A stretch of DNA of 64,000 nt from CBDHFQ01 sp965262565 (GTDB lineage Bacteria > Bacteroidota > Bacteroidia > J057): assembly GCA_965262565.1 (NCBI GenBank), contig CBDHFQ010000044.1, positions 9,561-73,560 on the forward strand, given 5' to 3'. The position numbers were made by a program, and so were the translations under genes. Of the stretch, positions 44,312 through 53,757 are shown piece after piece; position 1 is the stretch's first letter; each line of letters begins with the position of its first letter. The notes beneath the pieces were generated by a model, which was not told the DNA's origin, made no database searches, and worked only from the letters and a program-made list of their open reading frames with translations.

Positions 44312-47300
44312 CTAAATAAGTGGGAGAGTTAATATTATCTCTGTTCCTGTAGGTTTCCCTGATGAATCGTGTAGATCATTGATCTGTAGGTTTGTCTTCT
44401 TTCCCGTTCGATTTTCCAATAAGGTCAATCGTTTATGTGTGATGGATAGCGCTTTTGATTGATGGTCTTTGGCATTATTTACGGTATTACTTCGACCTAC
44501 CCCATTATCTTCTAAATTACAGTGTAGCTCATCGCCAGAAATCTTAAAAAAGAGGGTAATCTTCCCTTGACCTTTTCTGGGGCCAAATCCGTGAATGATT
44601 GAATTTTCTACGAATGGCTGGAGAAGCATAGGAGGAATCATCACTTCATCCGGGTCCAGATCTTCTTCATAGATAAATTCGTATTGAAATGCCTGGCTAA
44701 ACCTCATCGCTTCTACTTCCATATATCCTTCCAATAACATAAGCTCTTCAGATAGAGAAATTAATTTCTTAGGCGCAAGATTCAGAATTTGGCGCATTAA
44801 CCGGGAAGACTGCACCAGGTACTCATCTGCATGATCGAGATCTCTTTCTTGTATATAACTACGAATAGAATTGAGGCTGTTAAAAATAAAGTGAGGATTC
44901 ATCTGAACTCGCAGCACAGCAGTCTCAGCCTCAGCAAATAACTGCTTATACTCTGCAATTTGTTGTTGCTTACGAGCTTGTTCCAGACGATTCGCGTAAA
45001 TAGCCCATATAATAGCCAGGAAGCTTAATAAAATGAATGCCTTGAACCATACGGTTTCAGTGAAGTGAGGGATAAGGATTAGCTTCAAGTGTGCTGGCTC
45101 CTGATTCCATATTCCCTCTGCATTTGCAGCGTATAAGTCAAATTGATAGGTATCTGGGGCCAGGTTTACATATCGAGCGTAAGTATCTGTCCCTTGATCA
45201 ATGGTGTCTCCCCCTTTTTTATATAAAAAATACTGAAAATGGTCCTCTTTATATCCCGAATAATCCAGATTAGAAAAGTAGAGAGAAAAACTATTTTCCT
45301 GAGGGGTTAAGGTCAAGGTTCTTGGTCCTTCCTCTAAACCAGGAAAAGCTCTTTCTTCTCCATTGACCAGTAATTTACTAAAGCTGGGTCGAGCAGCTAA
45401 AGAAAGATTCTTAATTTCTGAAGGGTGAAAAAAATTAAAGCCACTGATCCCTCCAAAAGCCATAGAACCATCCTTAAATTTATGATATGACCAAAAATTA
45501 AATTCTAATTCTTGCAAACCATCTAATTTCCCATACTTCCTAATATTATTGATAAAAATATTTCCATGTTCAAATTCATCAGGTTTATAGGCAATTAATC
45601 CTTTGGTGGAACTTATCCATAAAACCCCTTCTCTGTCTATCAATAACCCGTTTAAATTGGGAAACAGCTGAGAAAAATACTGATCTTTTCTAAGACGCAA
45701 AGAATCCTCTAATATATGCATCCAGTACAAGCCTTGTGCACTTGCCACCCACATTCTGCAACGGCTAGTGTCCAAAGCAAATGCTGTGATCATAGGGCTA
45801 AAAGGAATTCGTTGAATCAATGCTATCGTCGGTGATTTCGTATCATAAATTTCAATACCATTCCATAGTTTGGCCACAAACATCCGATGAATGGGATCTT
45901 CCTCCATGAGGTTGTACCTTCCTGAGCTGTCAGAAATTCCTTCTAATCGTTGAAGAGCATATGATCCCTTTTGCTCTTGAATAGTATATATTCCATGTTT
46001 AAAAGTAGAGACCCATTTTTCCCCATTACTTCTCTCGTATATATGAGTAGTATAAATCCCATCTGAAGATGATGGATTTTTTACTGGGACAAAAGTTTGG
46101 CTAAGGGAATCAAATTTAAATATCCCTTCATAGGTACAAACCCAAAATTGATTATCCTGATCAATGAAGAAATTGACCAATCCTTTTTCCTTTAGGGCCA
46201 CGATTGCTTGACTAATACCAGAAGATATTTGAGAAGTGGATGTGCTTGATAAAATGAATAAATCATTCTCTGTAAGTACCCAAATATTTCCATCTGGCCC
46301 TTCTGCAATGGCTTTAACATTCGAAGAGGCCTTATTTCCCTGATGAGGAGTCAGGTAGGGTTTGAATCGTTTTCTATTCAAATTGGCATAAAATACCCCT
46401 GATCCTGAAGAAGATAAAAATAGATTTCGATCCCGATCCAGATATACTCGATCTATGACATAAGGGAAAGAAGTAGCCAATCCACCTTGATCAATAAATA
46501 CTTCACTTACATACCGTCTTTTCTTAGCATCAAACAGGAATAATCCCTGATCTTTGGTAGTGATAAGAACCAATGCTTCTTTATAGGGAATAATTCCAGT
46601 TACTTTCTTGATTTGAGTTTCGTTAAAGGTAAAATCCTCTTCTATATTCACTCCATCCCAATCAGTAATAACCAGGCCTTTTTCTGTTCCAATCCATAAG
46701 TTTTCATCAGGTGCCACCCAAAAATAGCTTGGTTGATATTGCTCATTTGGATAGAGAAAATGCTGGATGATGGGCTTATGATGCTCGCTATATGTTCGGA
46801 TTTCCCAACCTTTTCTTTGAGGAAGTAACAGTTTAAATATTCCATTTTGTTGGGGAATTACTTTCATGGAATATCCCCAAAAAGATGTTACCTGATCTAT
46901 TTCTTTAGGAATAGGATTTTCCTGATCCACCTTCATTTTCAATAGATAAAAGAACTCCTCAGTATGTTTGTAAGCCAGAAACCAAAGTTCCTGTTGTGCA
47001 GTATCCAGATAAATCACTTGAAAATTGTGATAAGGAGTACCCGTAGAGTCATAAGGCACCATAGAGGCAAAGCGGTTACCTTCTGGTTCATAATATTCTA
47101 TACTTTTGGAAGTATTGAACCAAATTCTTCCTTCTCTATCTTCAAACATTTCGCTCTGAATATTGGGGTCGGATAGTGATAGCGTGTCATTTTCTACGGG
47201 CTGATAGTTTACTACATTCTTACCATCAAAGCGATTCATTCCGGTTATGGACCCAATCCATACATAATGTCGACTATCGTGGAAAATGAAATAGTTGTAG

Positions 47301-47419
47301 GTTTGAGAGGTCAATCCATCATTTGCTGACAATTGCTGAAATTGCAACACTTCTTCTTGAGCAAGTAATTTTGTACCAACGAAAAACAATAAGAGCAACC
47401 AAATATTTCTATTGGCCAT
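44312..47419 (-). CDS. Two-component propeller sensor histidine kinase (LytS type)
   Basis: This 1035-residue sensor starts at the ATG at 47419; a TTG six bases earlier is less likely. A signal peptide is followed by a periplasmic two-component-regulator propeller at ~25-680, with repeats such as HYVWIGSITGMNRFDGKNVV, LWIGTEKGLVIT and VLWISSTKGLIAYKPDEF. A Y_Y_Y Ig-like domain follows (~690-790), then one transmembrane helix (FKAFILLSFLAIIWAIYA) and a LytS-type kinase domain with the His in MNPHFIFNSLNSI and HATPase motif LQPFVENSIIHGFG. This is the design of hybrid-like carbohydrate sensors, but it lacks a receiver. A LytTR regulator is encoded on the same strand at 49584. It follows cellulase genes, so glycan sensing is plausible. 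Confidence 0.92.
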   Translation of the reverse strand: MANRNIWLLLLFFVGTKLLAQEEVLQFQQLSANDGLTSQTYNYFIFHDSRHYVWIGSITGMNRFDGKNVVNYQPVENDTLSLSDPNIQSEMFEDREGRIWFNTSKSIEYYEPEGNRFASMVPYDSTGTPYHNFQVIYLDTAQQELWFLAYKHTEEFFYLLKMKVDQENPIPKEIDQVTSFWGYSMKVIPQQNGIFKLLLPQRKGWEIRTYSEHHKPIIQHFLYPNEQYQPSYFWVAPDENLWIGTEKGLVITDWDGVNIEEDFTFNETQIKKVTGIIPYKEALVLITTKDQGLFLFDAKKRRYVSEVFIDQGGLATSFPYVIDRVYLDRDRNLFLSSSGSGVFYANLNRKRFKPYLTPHQGNKASSNVKAIAEGPDGNIWVLTENDLFILSSTSTSQISSGISQAIVALKEKGLVNFFIDQDNQFWVCTYEGIFKFDSLSQTFVPVKNPSSSDGIYTTHIYERSNGEKWVSTFKHGIYTIQEQKGSYALQRLEGISDSSGRYNLMEEDPIHRMFVAKLWNGIEIYDTKSPTIALIQRIPFSPMITAFALDTSRCRMWVASAQGLYWMHILEDSLRLRKDQYFSQLFPNLNGLLIDREGVLWISSTKGLIAYKPDEFEHGNIFINNIRKYGKLDGLQELEFNFWSYHKFKDGSMAFGGISGFNFFHPSEIKNLSLAARPSFSKLLVNGEERAFPGLEEGPRTLTLTPQENSFSLYFSNLDYSGYKEDHFQYFLYKKGGDTIDQGTDTYARYVNLAPDTYQFDLYAANAEGIWNQEPAHLKLILIPHFTETVWFKAFILLSFLAIIWAIYANRLEQARKQQQIAEYKQLFAEAETAVLRVQMNPHFIFNSLNSIRSYIQERDLDHADEYLVQSSRLMRQILNLAPKKLISLSEELMLLEGYMEVEAMRFSQAFQYEFIYEEDLDPDEVMIPPMLLQPFVENSIIHGFGPRKGQGKITLFFKISGDELHCNLEDNGVGRSNTVNNAKDHQSKALSITHKRLTLLENRTGKKTNLQINDLHDSSGKPTGTEIILTLPLI

Positions 47420-47663
47420 AATCAAAAAGGGAAAATGCTAGTCTACGTGTTTATAATGCATGATAACAATTTTATATTAACTGCAAAGAAATGATCGTAT
47501 GACTTTTGAATATGGCAAGTATTAATTTGGAATAACTTTTCTCAACTACTTGTAGTCAAAGTAGAGTTTCCTCTATTGAAGAATTCTCTTTATGATCGGT
47601 GTAATTGTTCCCCTTTGTAAAATGCCACCAATAGGCTGGTTCATTTACTCATTGGCCCAAATC

Positions 47664-49067
47664 TTACAACTTCCCTATAGGTTTAAAAATGCGCTTACGA
47701 TATTCCCATATAGGTCTCAACTCTTCATAAGATCTATTGATATTTTTTAGCCAGGAAATGGAAGGAGCATACAAATAACATCCTCCTTTTAAGCGAACAA
47801 TAGAGGAATCCTTTCTGCGATTGGCAATTGATTCAAATTTATGTTCTATGGGTCCCGACTCAGTGTTCCATTGTTGAGGTGGAGATTGATACCACGAAAC
47901 TTCACGCCCATTGATAGGATCCATCCCTGTAGATGTATGAGAGAAATCCATATTGTTCGACCAATCCTTTTCAATAATTCTATACTGCTTTGAAATGCTA
48001 GCCTGAAAACTCATGAATAGTAACCCTTTTTCGATTAAATCATTATCTGGATCTCCGTATGGAATGCCTCTCCGAGCTATATGAATTTGCTCTTCGCCAG
48101 GTAGATCAGATCTTGGGTTGACTTTCCTTATATGTGCGTGAAAAGGACATGTTTGACCGTGGGGATCTTTGAAGTATTTGAATTTTGAACTGTGTGATTT
48201 AAGCTCTTTGATATTCCAGCCTAAGGGTTTGTTTGATGCGATAAGAGGAGTGCCATCTTTAAATCTACCCATAATCTGTGCATAAGCTAATGCTCGATCC
48301 AGCCCTGTTTTGGCGACCAGTTTATCAACCAATTGCTCAAAAAGTTCAACATCCTGCTTTAGTTTTCGAAATACCAAATAGCTTCCATATCTTCCTTGTT
48401 GAGCATCTTCCTGCACCAACAAATGTTTCCAATGGTCATCTATCAACTCTCCATTATCATCTAATATTGGAAGATCACTAATGCCGTCTACATAGCCGAA
48501 ATGTTCGATAGGAAGACCGGCTTTATTCCTGATAATCTTGCCCGACTCTACTATCTCTATCTCTCCAAGTTTTTCTTGATCTAAGGAGTTTCTGATATCT
48601 GTTTCTGTCTTTGCGATAACCTGCAGATGAGTTGATGCTAGCACAATGAGCATATCAATGGGCTTTTGGTAAGCATTTTCCCAGGAGGTAGAGGGGATAT
48701 CCTTCATTTCGGACCTAACGACTCCATGCGACATTCCTTGTAAGAAAGAAGCATCCTTTGGCCATAATGATTTTGGAATGAGGGTTTTGTTATAAAAGTG
48801 TCTACTTAAATAAAGCGTAGCGACAACCTCCGTATCTTTGTAATTCTTTTTATCTTTTTGCTGTTTATATGCGATAGATTGTTCCCGTTGTTGATGGGCG
48901 GAAGTAATATATTTATCAGCAAATTGACTGATCCAGAATTTTATCTTTTGATGATGGGCGTTGAAAGAAATAAACAGGCACTTCACCTCCTCTCTACCGT
49001 GGCCTTTTAATATATTTGCCTGGATATCTTCGAGTTTTGGAATACGAGGAGTTGTTTGATAATTCAT
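47664..49067 (-). CDS. DyP-type peroxidase
   Basis: This 467-residue protein is of the dye-decolourising peroxidase family. The family motif GxxDG is present as GYVDGISD, with its catalytic Asp. A proximal heme-binding His lies in CPFHAHIRKVNPR, and the Arg of the distal site in HIARRGIPYG. A start segment PKLEDIQANILKGHGR is typical. It oxidises bulky dyes or phenols with H2O2. It has no signal peptide and no encapsulin-targeting tail that I can see. It is co-translated with a 124-residue partner (ATGA overlap at 49064-49067). Confidence 0.93.
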   Translation of the reverse strand: MNYQTTPRIPKLEDIQANILKGHGREEVKCLFISFNAHHQKIKFWISQFADKYITSAHQQREQSIAYKQQKDKKNYKDTEVVATLYLSRHFYNKTLIPKSLWPKDASFLQGMSHGVVRSEMKDIPSTSWENAYQKPIDMLIVLASTHLQVIAKTETDIRNSLDQEKLGEIEIVESGKIIRNKAGLPIEHFGYVDGISDLPILDDNGELIDDHWKHLLVQEDAQQGRYGSYLVFRKLKQDVELFEQLVDKLVAKTGLDRALAYAQIMGRFKDGTPLIASNKPLGWNIKELKSHSSKFKYFKDPHGQTCPFHAHIRKVNPRSDLPGEEQIHIARRGIPYGDPDNDLIEKGLLFMSFQASISKQYRIIEKDWSNNMDFSHTSTGMDPINGREVSWYQSPPQQWNTESGPIEHKFESIANRRKDSSIVRLKGGCYLYAPSISWLKNINRSYEELRPIWEYRKRIFKPIGKL

Positions 49068-49438
49068 ATCGTAGGATCATAAGTTGGATTGTCGCCCGGG
49101 TTAGCTACTTGAGGAATGATTTCAAAAGTTCCTCCTTCCCTATTGAATGGAAAGCACCCCAATGCTACTACGTGATTATCTTCTACCAAATGTCGTACTA
49201 TATTCCCACTACTATCTAATTCAGTTGCCACGAGGACCATCGATGGAATTTCGTTTTCACCCACAATGGCATAGACTGCTCTGGGAACCAAATTTTTACC
49301 CTGCATTAATATGATGGAAATATCTTCCGGATAAAAAAACGCTACTTCGGCATTACTTACCTGTTCGGTATATTTTTCTGTCTTGTCAGTTGAGAGCTCA
49401 GGGACAAAGGTGCACTGACTAGCTGTTGTGTAGGCCAT
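49064..49438 (-). CDS. Unknown partner protein of the DyP peroxidase
   Basis: This 124-residue protein is started at the ATG at 49438; a longer frame exists to 49471 but gives a poor leader. It has no signal peptide or transmembrane helix. The middle looks beta-rich (AEVAFFYPEDISIILMQG, then VPRAVYAIVGENEIPSMVLV) and contains two Cys. Its stop codon overlaps the DyP start (ATGA), so the two are made together. I do not recognise the family. Likely ideas are a chaperone, a cofactor-loading helper or a small substrate-binding subunit, all inferred from the coupling alone. Confidence 0.6.
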   Translation of the reverse strand: MAYTTASQCTFVPELSTDKTEKYTEQVSNAEVAFFYPEDISIILMQGKNLVPRAVYAIVGENEIPSMVLVATELDSSGNIVRHLVEDNHVVALGCFPFNREGGTFEIIPQVANPGDNPTYDPTI

Positions 49439-49583
49439 AAGGTTATTATTGGGTTGATAACGGCTTCGCAAAAGGAAGCATATTAGCTATACCTAAAATA
49501 TGTGAAATCACGAAAGAAAGGAGGGTAAATTAACTAAACAGTCATTTCGATTAACGAAAGCTATATTTCCGCTAATGAAAGAA

Positions 49584-50339
49584 TTATATGTTTTCCATTC
49601 CTTCCTGGAAGTCGTCATAATAGCGACGCGATACAGGAATTTCACTTCCATCTTCCATCAACACGAGTCTATTTCCTTTATTATATCTTTTGACAAAATT
49701 AAGATTGATTAAATGAGATCGATGTATTTGGACAAAGGTGGGATAGGGTAAAAACTGTTCGGCATACTTTCCCAGGTTGTTGGAAGAAATAAAGGGTTGA
49801 GGCTCATTTCGCATATGAAACAAGGTATATACATTGCTAGCCTCCAATCGGATAATATCCTCAACCTTTAGGTATATATTATCATTTTGCGTCATCAGTA
49901 CCAGTCTACTTGGCAATTGTTTCTGAGAAGCTTTTTCATAGGTTTCTTCCAGGAGTTCCAGGCGCTCTCGATCTAATTTGAGTTGTTGGAAAGTTCGTAC
50001 TCGGTGGATGGCGTTGATTAATTCATTTTTATCAATGGGTTTTAGCAGAAAATGGATAGCTCCGAAGTGAAATGCTGAGATGGCATAGTTGTCATGCGCA
50101 GTGATAAAAATCAGATGGAAATCAACCGTACCCAATTTACGCAAAAGGTCAAATCCTAAGCCATCGGGAAGCTCAATGTCCAAAAAAACGAGTTCTGGGG
50201 TTTCGTTTTTAATTATTTTTTCCCCTTCAGCCACAGAATAAGCACTGGAAAGGAGTTCCATGCTCGGATCAATCTCTGTTAATAGCCTTTGCAATACCTT
50301 ATGGCTGTTGGGATCATCATCCACGATCAAGGTCTTCAT
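49584..50339 (-). CDS. LytTR-family response regulator
   Basis: This 251-residue regulator has a receiver domain at ~1-120 (TLIVDDDPNSHKVLQRLL, phospho-Asp in LVFLDIELPDG, Lys in HFLLKPIDKNEL). A LytTR DNA-binding domain follows at ~145-245 (VEDIIRLEASNVYTLFHM, FVQIHRSHLINLNFVKRY, GSEIPVSRRYYDDF). Its likely kinase is the LytS-type propeller sensor at 44312-47419, on the same strand but separated by the DyP pair. It starts at an ATG at 50339. Confidence 0.93.
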   Translation of the reverse strand: MKTLIVDDDPNSHKVLQRLLTEIDPSMELLSSAYSVAEGEKIIKNETPELVFLDIELPDGLGFDLLRKLGTVDFHLIFITAHDNYAISAFHFGAIHFLLKPIDKNELINAIHRVRTFQQLKLDRERLELLEETYEKASQKQLPSRLVLMTQNDNIYLKVEDIIRLEASNVYTLFHMRNEPQPFISSNNLGKYAEQFLPYPTFVQIHRSHLINLNFVKRYNKGNRLVLMEDGSEIPVSRRYYDDFQEGMENI

Positions 50340-50425
50340 AGTAAAGGCGAAAATACATAGATACGTATTTTACGCCAAACTAAAATCATAAAGGTTTGCT
50401 TTGGGAGGGGCAAATATAACAGCCA

Positions 50426-50653
50426 TTAGGTGGAAGGAATTATTTCTTCATTTCTCAATATATCTGCTGCATATCCGAAGCAAGCCAATATATCAATTCG
50501 TGTTAGTCCTGGATACATTTCTTCCAGTTCTTCAAAACTATATCCATTGGATATCTTCTGTAGAATCAACTCAACTGTTAATCGACTCCCCTTGATTATG
50601 GGCTTTCCCAACATAATGTTAGGGTTCGATTCGATTCGTTCATTATAATTCAT
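50426..50653 (-). CDS. DUF433 family protein (antitoxin-like), orphan
   Basis: This 75-residue protein is of the DUF433 family, with IESNPNIMLGKPIIKGSRLT near the start and ISNGYSFEELEEMYPGLTRI as the helix-turn-helix-like core. DUF433 proteins are usually the antitoxin partner of a DUF5615 PIN-like toxin. The next gene on this strand (LytTR regulator) begins 87 bases further on, so there is no room for the toxin. It may regulate by binding DNA or be a remnant. A second, decayed copy is at 23604-23801. Confidence 0.85.
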   Translation of the reverse strand: MNYNERIESNPNIMLGKPIIKGSRLTVELILQKISNGYSFEELEEMYPGLTRIDILACFGYAADILRNEEIIPST

Positions 50654-50793
50654 TACTTTCTCTTTTTAACAATGTACAAAATACCATACAAATTATGCAG
50701 CGAATCAATCTTCTTTAATATGGATTGGTAAAACATGTTCATCCCCTTTATTTCTGACCATTACTCTTTTTAATAACAATGATTTACAACCCC

Positions 50794-50825
50794 AAAAAAG
50801 GCATCCTGGCGTACAGGATGCCTTT
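50794..50825 (-). terminator. Terminator of the propeller lipoprotein gene
   Basis: AAAGGCATCCTG (50797-50808) pairs perfectly with CAGGATGCCTTT (50814-50825) around a 5-base loop. On the minus strand a T-run follows (A-run at 50794-50799). It sits 52 bases past the stop codon of the gene at 50877. Confidence 0.85.
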
Positions 50826-50876
50826 CATACATAAACATATTTTGAAGACTGAGGTCATAGATTATGATTACCTACC

Positions 50877-52196
50877 TTATGGCCCGGCATCACCAGTAGC
50901 TGCAATTCCCTGTGCTGTTAAGGGAATGCCTGTTACTGTACTAGGTTGCAACGTAAGCAGACCATCACTTGATAATTTATAAATTTGGATAGACCCCTGA
51001 ATAGGAATGATGGTATATGCATAAACACCAGAAAAAGTAATATCTAATGGATCTATTCCATCAGGCTCTCCAACCCCTGGTCCTTGATCGCCTGCAATAG
51101 CGACAATAGTACTCGGAGTAAGGGGAGTTAGCCCTCCTTGTGAATTTAAAGCAAATCCACTGATGGTTCTATTATCTGTATTCACAGAATAGACAAATCG
51201 TCTATCAGGAGAAAATTCGAGCCAACATGCTGCGGTACCATTTGTAATAATGGCATCATTAACAATAGACAGGTTTCCTTCATTATCAAATGCATACGTA
51301 CTTACAGTAGCTTGTTCTGGTGAAGGACCATTTTCACCCAGCTCAACATTTGCAGTGTGGAAAAATCCTGAATCATCAAATTCTCCCCCAAAAGGATCAT
51401 CTCCTGCGGCTTCAAATTCTCCTTCTTCGGTATTAAATATGTTAGGTTCACTCGCAATTCCATCAGTCCCAATAATATAAGAAATAATATTACTCACAGG
51501 GCCAAATTCTAACGCTACGAGCAAGTTTCCTGTAGGATTAAAATCAATGGTTCCTTTAAGACTTGGGACTCCACTTAATGGCTGATTTGCTCCATCTATA
51601 GCGGTCAGAGAGCCATCATTCCCTATGCTGTATCCTTGGATAGATCCTGTCGTTCCATCATCGATAATACCTGGTAGGGGCAAAATATTTGCTGCCGTCC
51701 CACCCGAATTAAGTACATATAACAGCGTTCCCTGAGGATTCACCGCAATTGATACAGGAAAGGTTCCTCCAGATGGAACTACACTCACTCTTTCTAGATG
51801 ATCATCATTCAATCTGAAAGAAGTCACACTATTAGATCCTGGATTTACGACAAAAAGGAAGCGCTCGTCAGGGCTTAGGATTACAGCGTCTTGAGATGTT
51901 AATGGATCTCTCCCAATGGTCAAATCTGTTCTAGGACCACTACCAACTCCTCCTGCATCAAATCTACCTACTTCTTCTAACTGACCATCATCCAACATAC
52001 GAAACATAAAAACTTCATTGCTATTGGTTTCATTCGACATTGTAAATACAAAATCATCCGCTACTGGTTTCTCATCTCCATCATCACCTCCAGGCAAAAG
52101 ATCGTCTATTTGCTCACAACTGTTTAACCCTAACAGCATAGATATGAGTAATAAGCATACCCAAATAGAGCTTCTCAATAATCCTGTCTTTTTCAT
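50877..52196 (-). CDS. Lactonase/YVTN-type beta-propeller lipoprotein
   Basis: This 439-residue protein has a lipoprotein signal (ISMLLGLNSC, lipid Cys ~27) and an acidic Gly/Asp-rich spacer. The rest is a seven-bladed propeller of the lactonase/YVTN type, with repeats such as VILSPDERFLFVVNPGSNSV, VSIAVNPQGTLLYVLNSGG, IDFNPTGNLLVAL and LEFSPDRRFVYSVNTDNRTI. It resembles the 6-phosphogluconolactonase-type family, but no catalytic residues can be assigned, so an envelope-bound binding or structural role is as likely. It is followed by a strong terminator and is monocistronic. Confidence 0.85.
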   Translation of the reverse strand: MKKTGLLRSSIWVCLLLISMLLGLNSCEQIDDLLPGGDDGDEKPVADDFVFTMSNETNSNEVFMFRMLDDGQLEEVGRFDAGGVGSGPRTDLTIGRDPLTSQDAVILSPDERFLFVVNPGSNSVTSFRLNDDHLERVSVVPSGGTFPVSIAVNPQGTLLYVLNSGGTAANILPLPGIIDDGTTGSIQGYSIGNDGSLTAIDGANQPLSGVPSLKGTIDFNPTGNLLVALEFGPVSNIISYIIGTDGIASEPNIFNTEEGEFEAAGDDPFGGEFDDSGFFHTANVELGENGPSPEQATVSTYAFDNEGNLSIVNDAIITNGTAACWLEFSPDRRFVYSVNTDNRTISGFALNSQGGLTPLTPSTIVAIAGDQGPGVGEPDGIDPLDITFSGVYAYTIIPIQGSIQIYKLSSDGLLTLQPSTVTGIPLTAQGIAATGDAGP

Positions 52197-52586
52197 GTAA
52201 GGAATTTTTTAATGATTAAGTAATAAATATTACAAAGCTGAAACTGAGCGCTCGATGATTCAGATTTATGCCTTCAAGTAAGAGGAAAGGATAAGCAGGA
52301 ATTGTCAAATCAAATACTTTTTTGCCCTCTCAGGAGGAATCATACAATCTATAGATAGAGGTATATTTTTCTGTGATATAAATATTTTATTAAATATTTC
52401 TTAATCAGCTTATTGCCAAATAAATTAATCCTTTAGCAATAAATATGTGATAAAAAAAGTACAGATGGATTAGCCTAACATCAACATAAAATATAGATAA
52501 AAACAAAGAGGCTATCTCATGGTCTTGAGACAGCCTCTTCGCTATGTTATTCACTGTAAAAAAAGTAGTGATATTATATTCTTCTA
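52197..52586. other. Intergenic region, only a terminator seen
   Basis: About 390 AT-rich bases separate the propeller lipoprotein gene and msrA. I see no coding frame. The only clear element is the hairpin at 52507-52538. The upstream region of the lipoprotein gene (52197-52260) is AT-rich but shows no firm promoter match. Confidence 0.5.
52507..52538 (-). terminator. Terminator after msrA
   Basis: AGAGGCTATCTCA (52507-52519) pairs with TGAGACAGCCTCT (52526-52538) with one mismatch and a 6-base loop; the left flank is A-rich, so it suits the minus-strand msrA gene. Confidence 0.75.
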
Positions 52587-53132
52587 TTATGCTTCTTCCA
52601 GCTTCAACCGATCCAGATACATTTGTTGAAGTTTTTGTATTTTAGGATTAATTACTACCCTACAATACCCAGCGTTGGGATTATCATTATAATAATTTTG
52701 GTGATGGTCTTCAGCTACATAAAAGGTATCTATCGGTACTATTTCTGTCACAATGGAATCTTCATAATAAGCCTTGACCTTTTCCAGCACTTTTTCGGCC
52801 GTAGCTTTCTGTTGGTCATCATGATATAGGATGATAGATCGATACTGAGTACCTACATCTGCGCCTTGCCTGTTAAGTGTAGTAGGATCATGCGTAGTCA
52901 TGAACACGGTCAATAATTCCTCATAAGTGATTGCTTCTGGGTCAAAACGTACCTGTATCACTTCAGCATGACCTGTCGTTCCGGCACAAACAGCTCTGTA
53001 ACTAGGATTTTCTACATGCCCACCAGCATATCCTGAGGCAACGCTATGTACTCCTTTTAAACGTTGAATGATCGCCTCTATACACCAGAAACAACCTCCT
53101 CCAAATGTCGCTAATTCTGTGTGATTTGTCAT
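52587..53132 (-). CDS. msrA: Peptide methionine (S)-S-oxide reductase
   Basis: This 181-residue enzyme reduces methionine sulfoxide in proteins. The catalytic Cys is in the GGGCFWCIEA motif near the N-terminus, followed by GVHSVASGYAGGHVENPSY, CAGTTGHAEVIQVRFDP, and the substrate-binding GTQYRSIILYHDD and DHHQNYYNDNPN. There is no signal peptide, so it acts in the cytosol, and there is no fused MsrB domain. It is followed by a terminator and appears to be a single-gene unit. Confidence 0.97.
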   Translation of the reverse strand: MTNHTELATFGGGCFWCIEAIIQRLKGVHSVASGYAGGHVENPSYRAVCAGTTGHAEVIQVRFDPEAITYEELLTVFMTTHDPTTLNRQGADVGTQYRSIILYHDDQQKATAEKVLEKVKAYYEDSIVTEIVPIDTFYVAEDHHQNYYNDNPNAGYCRVVINPKIQKLQQMYLDRLKLEEA

Positions 53133-53302
53133 TTACGGTTATTTTATTGTTAGAGAAGATAAATACTATATCAACAGATTTATCTTCCACCTCATTTTAC
53201 CGAAATTTATGGACATATGTTACTTAATTCTACCACCCATTTTCATTGAATGAAGGTAAATGTAATTCGGAAGACCAATTATTCTACCAGCGCAAAAAAA
53301 TA

Positions 53303-53719
53303 TCATTCTACTCTGGTGAGCACCGCAGTCTTTCCCAACAAAGAGATGCCAATATATCCCCTCATTTTTAACACTTTTCCGTCCTTTTCTAACCACATCT
53401 TCCCACGATAAGTTCCTCCATTCTCAATAGAATAAACAGTTCCCCCTTCCCACTGTCGATGAGAGCTATCATAAGTGAATCCTTTCATAAATTCTATGCC
53501 TACCACACTCCTATCTCGTAAATCAGGATTGGGATTTTCTGTATCTCTCCTCGCTTCTTCTCTCCAAATAATACTTCCACAATACGCTTTTTCACATTTA
53601 TAAATAGAGATTTTTCCCTTCTTCCCTTCTGTCCAATATTCGCCCACAATCTTTTCACCTGGCCCATTAACAACCACAACCCATATCGTTACCAACATTA
53701 AATAATTAAGATATGTCAT
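53303..53719 (-). CDS. DUF2147 family secreted protein
   Basis: This 138-residue protein has a signal peptide (YLNYLMLVTIWVVVVNG) and the DUF2147 pattern: VGEYWTEGKKGKISIYKCEK near the start, GSIIWREE, then VGIEFMKGF and GTYRGKMWLEKDGKVLKMRG, ending in GISLLGKTAVLTRVE. The family is made of small periplasmic beta-rich proteins of unknown function. Two Cys in KCEKAYCG could form a disulfide. It lies 38 bases after the epimerase gene and may share its transcript. Confidence 0.85.
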   Translation of the reverse strand: MTYLNYLMLVTIWVVVVNGPGEKIVGEYWTEGKKGKISIYKCEKAYCGSIIWREEARRDTENPNPDLRDRSVVGIEFMKGFTYDSSHRQWEGGTVYSIENGGTYRGKMWLEKDGKVLKMRGYIGISLLGKTAVLTRVE

Positions 53720-53757
53720 AACCTCTTATTTAATTCCTTTTATACTCATCTATTTCC

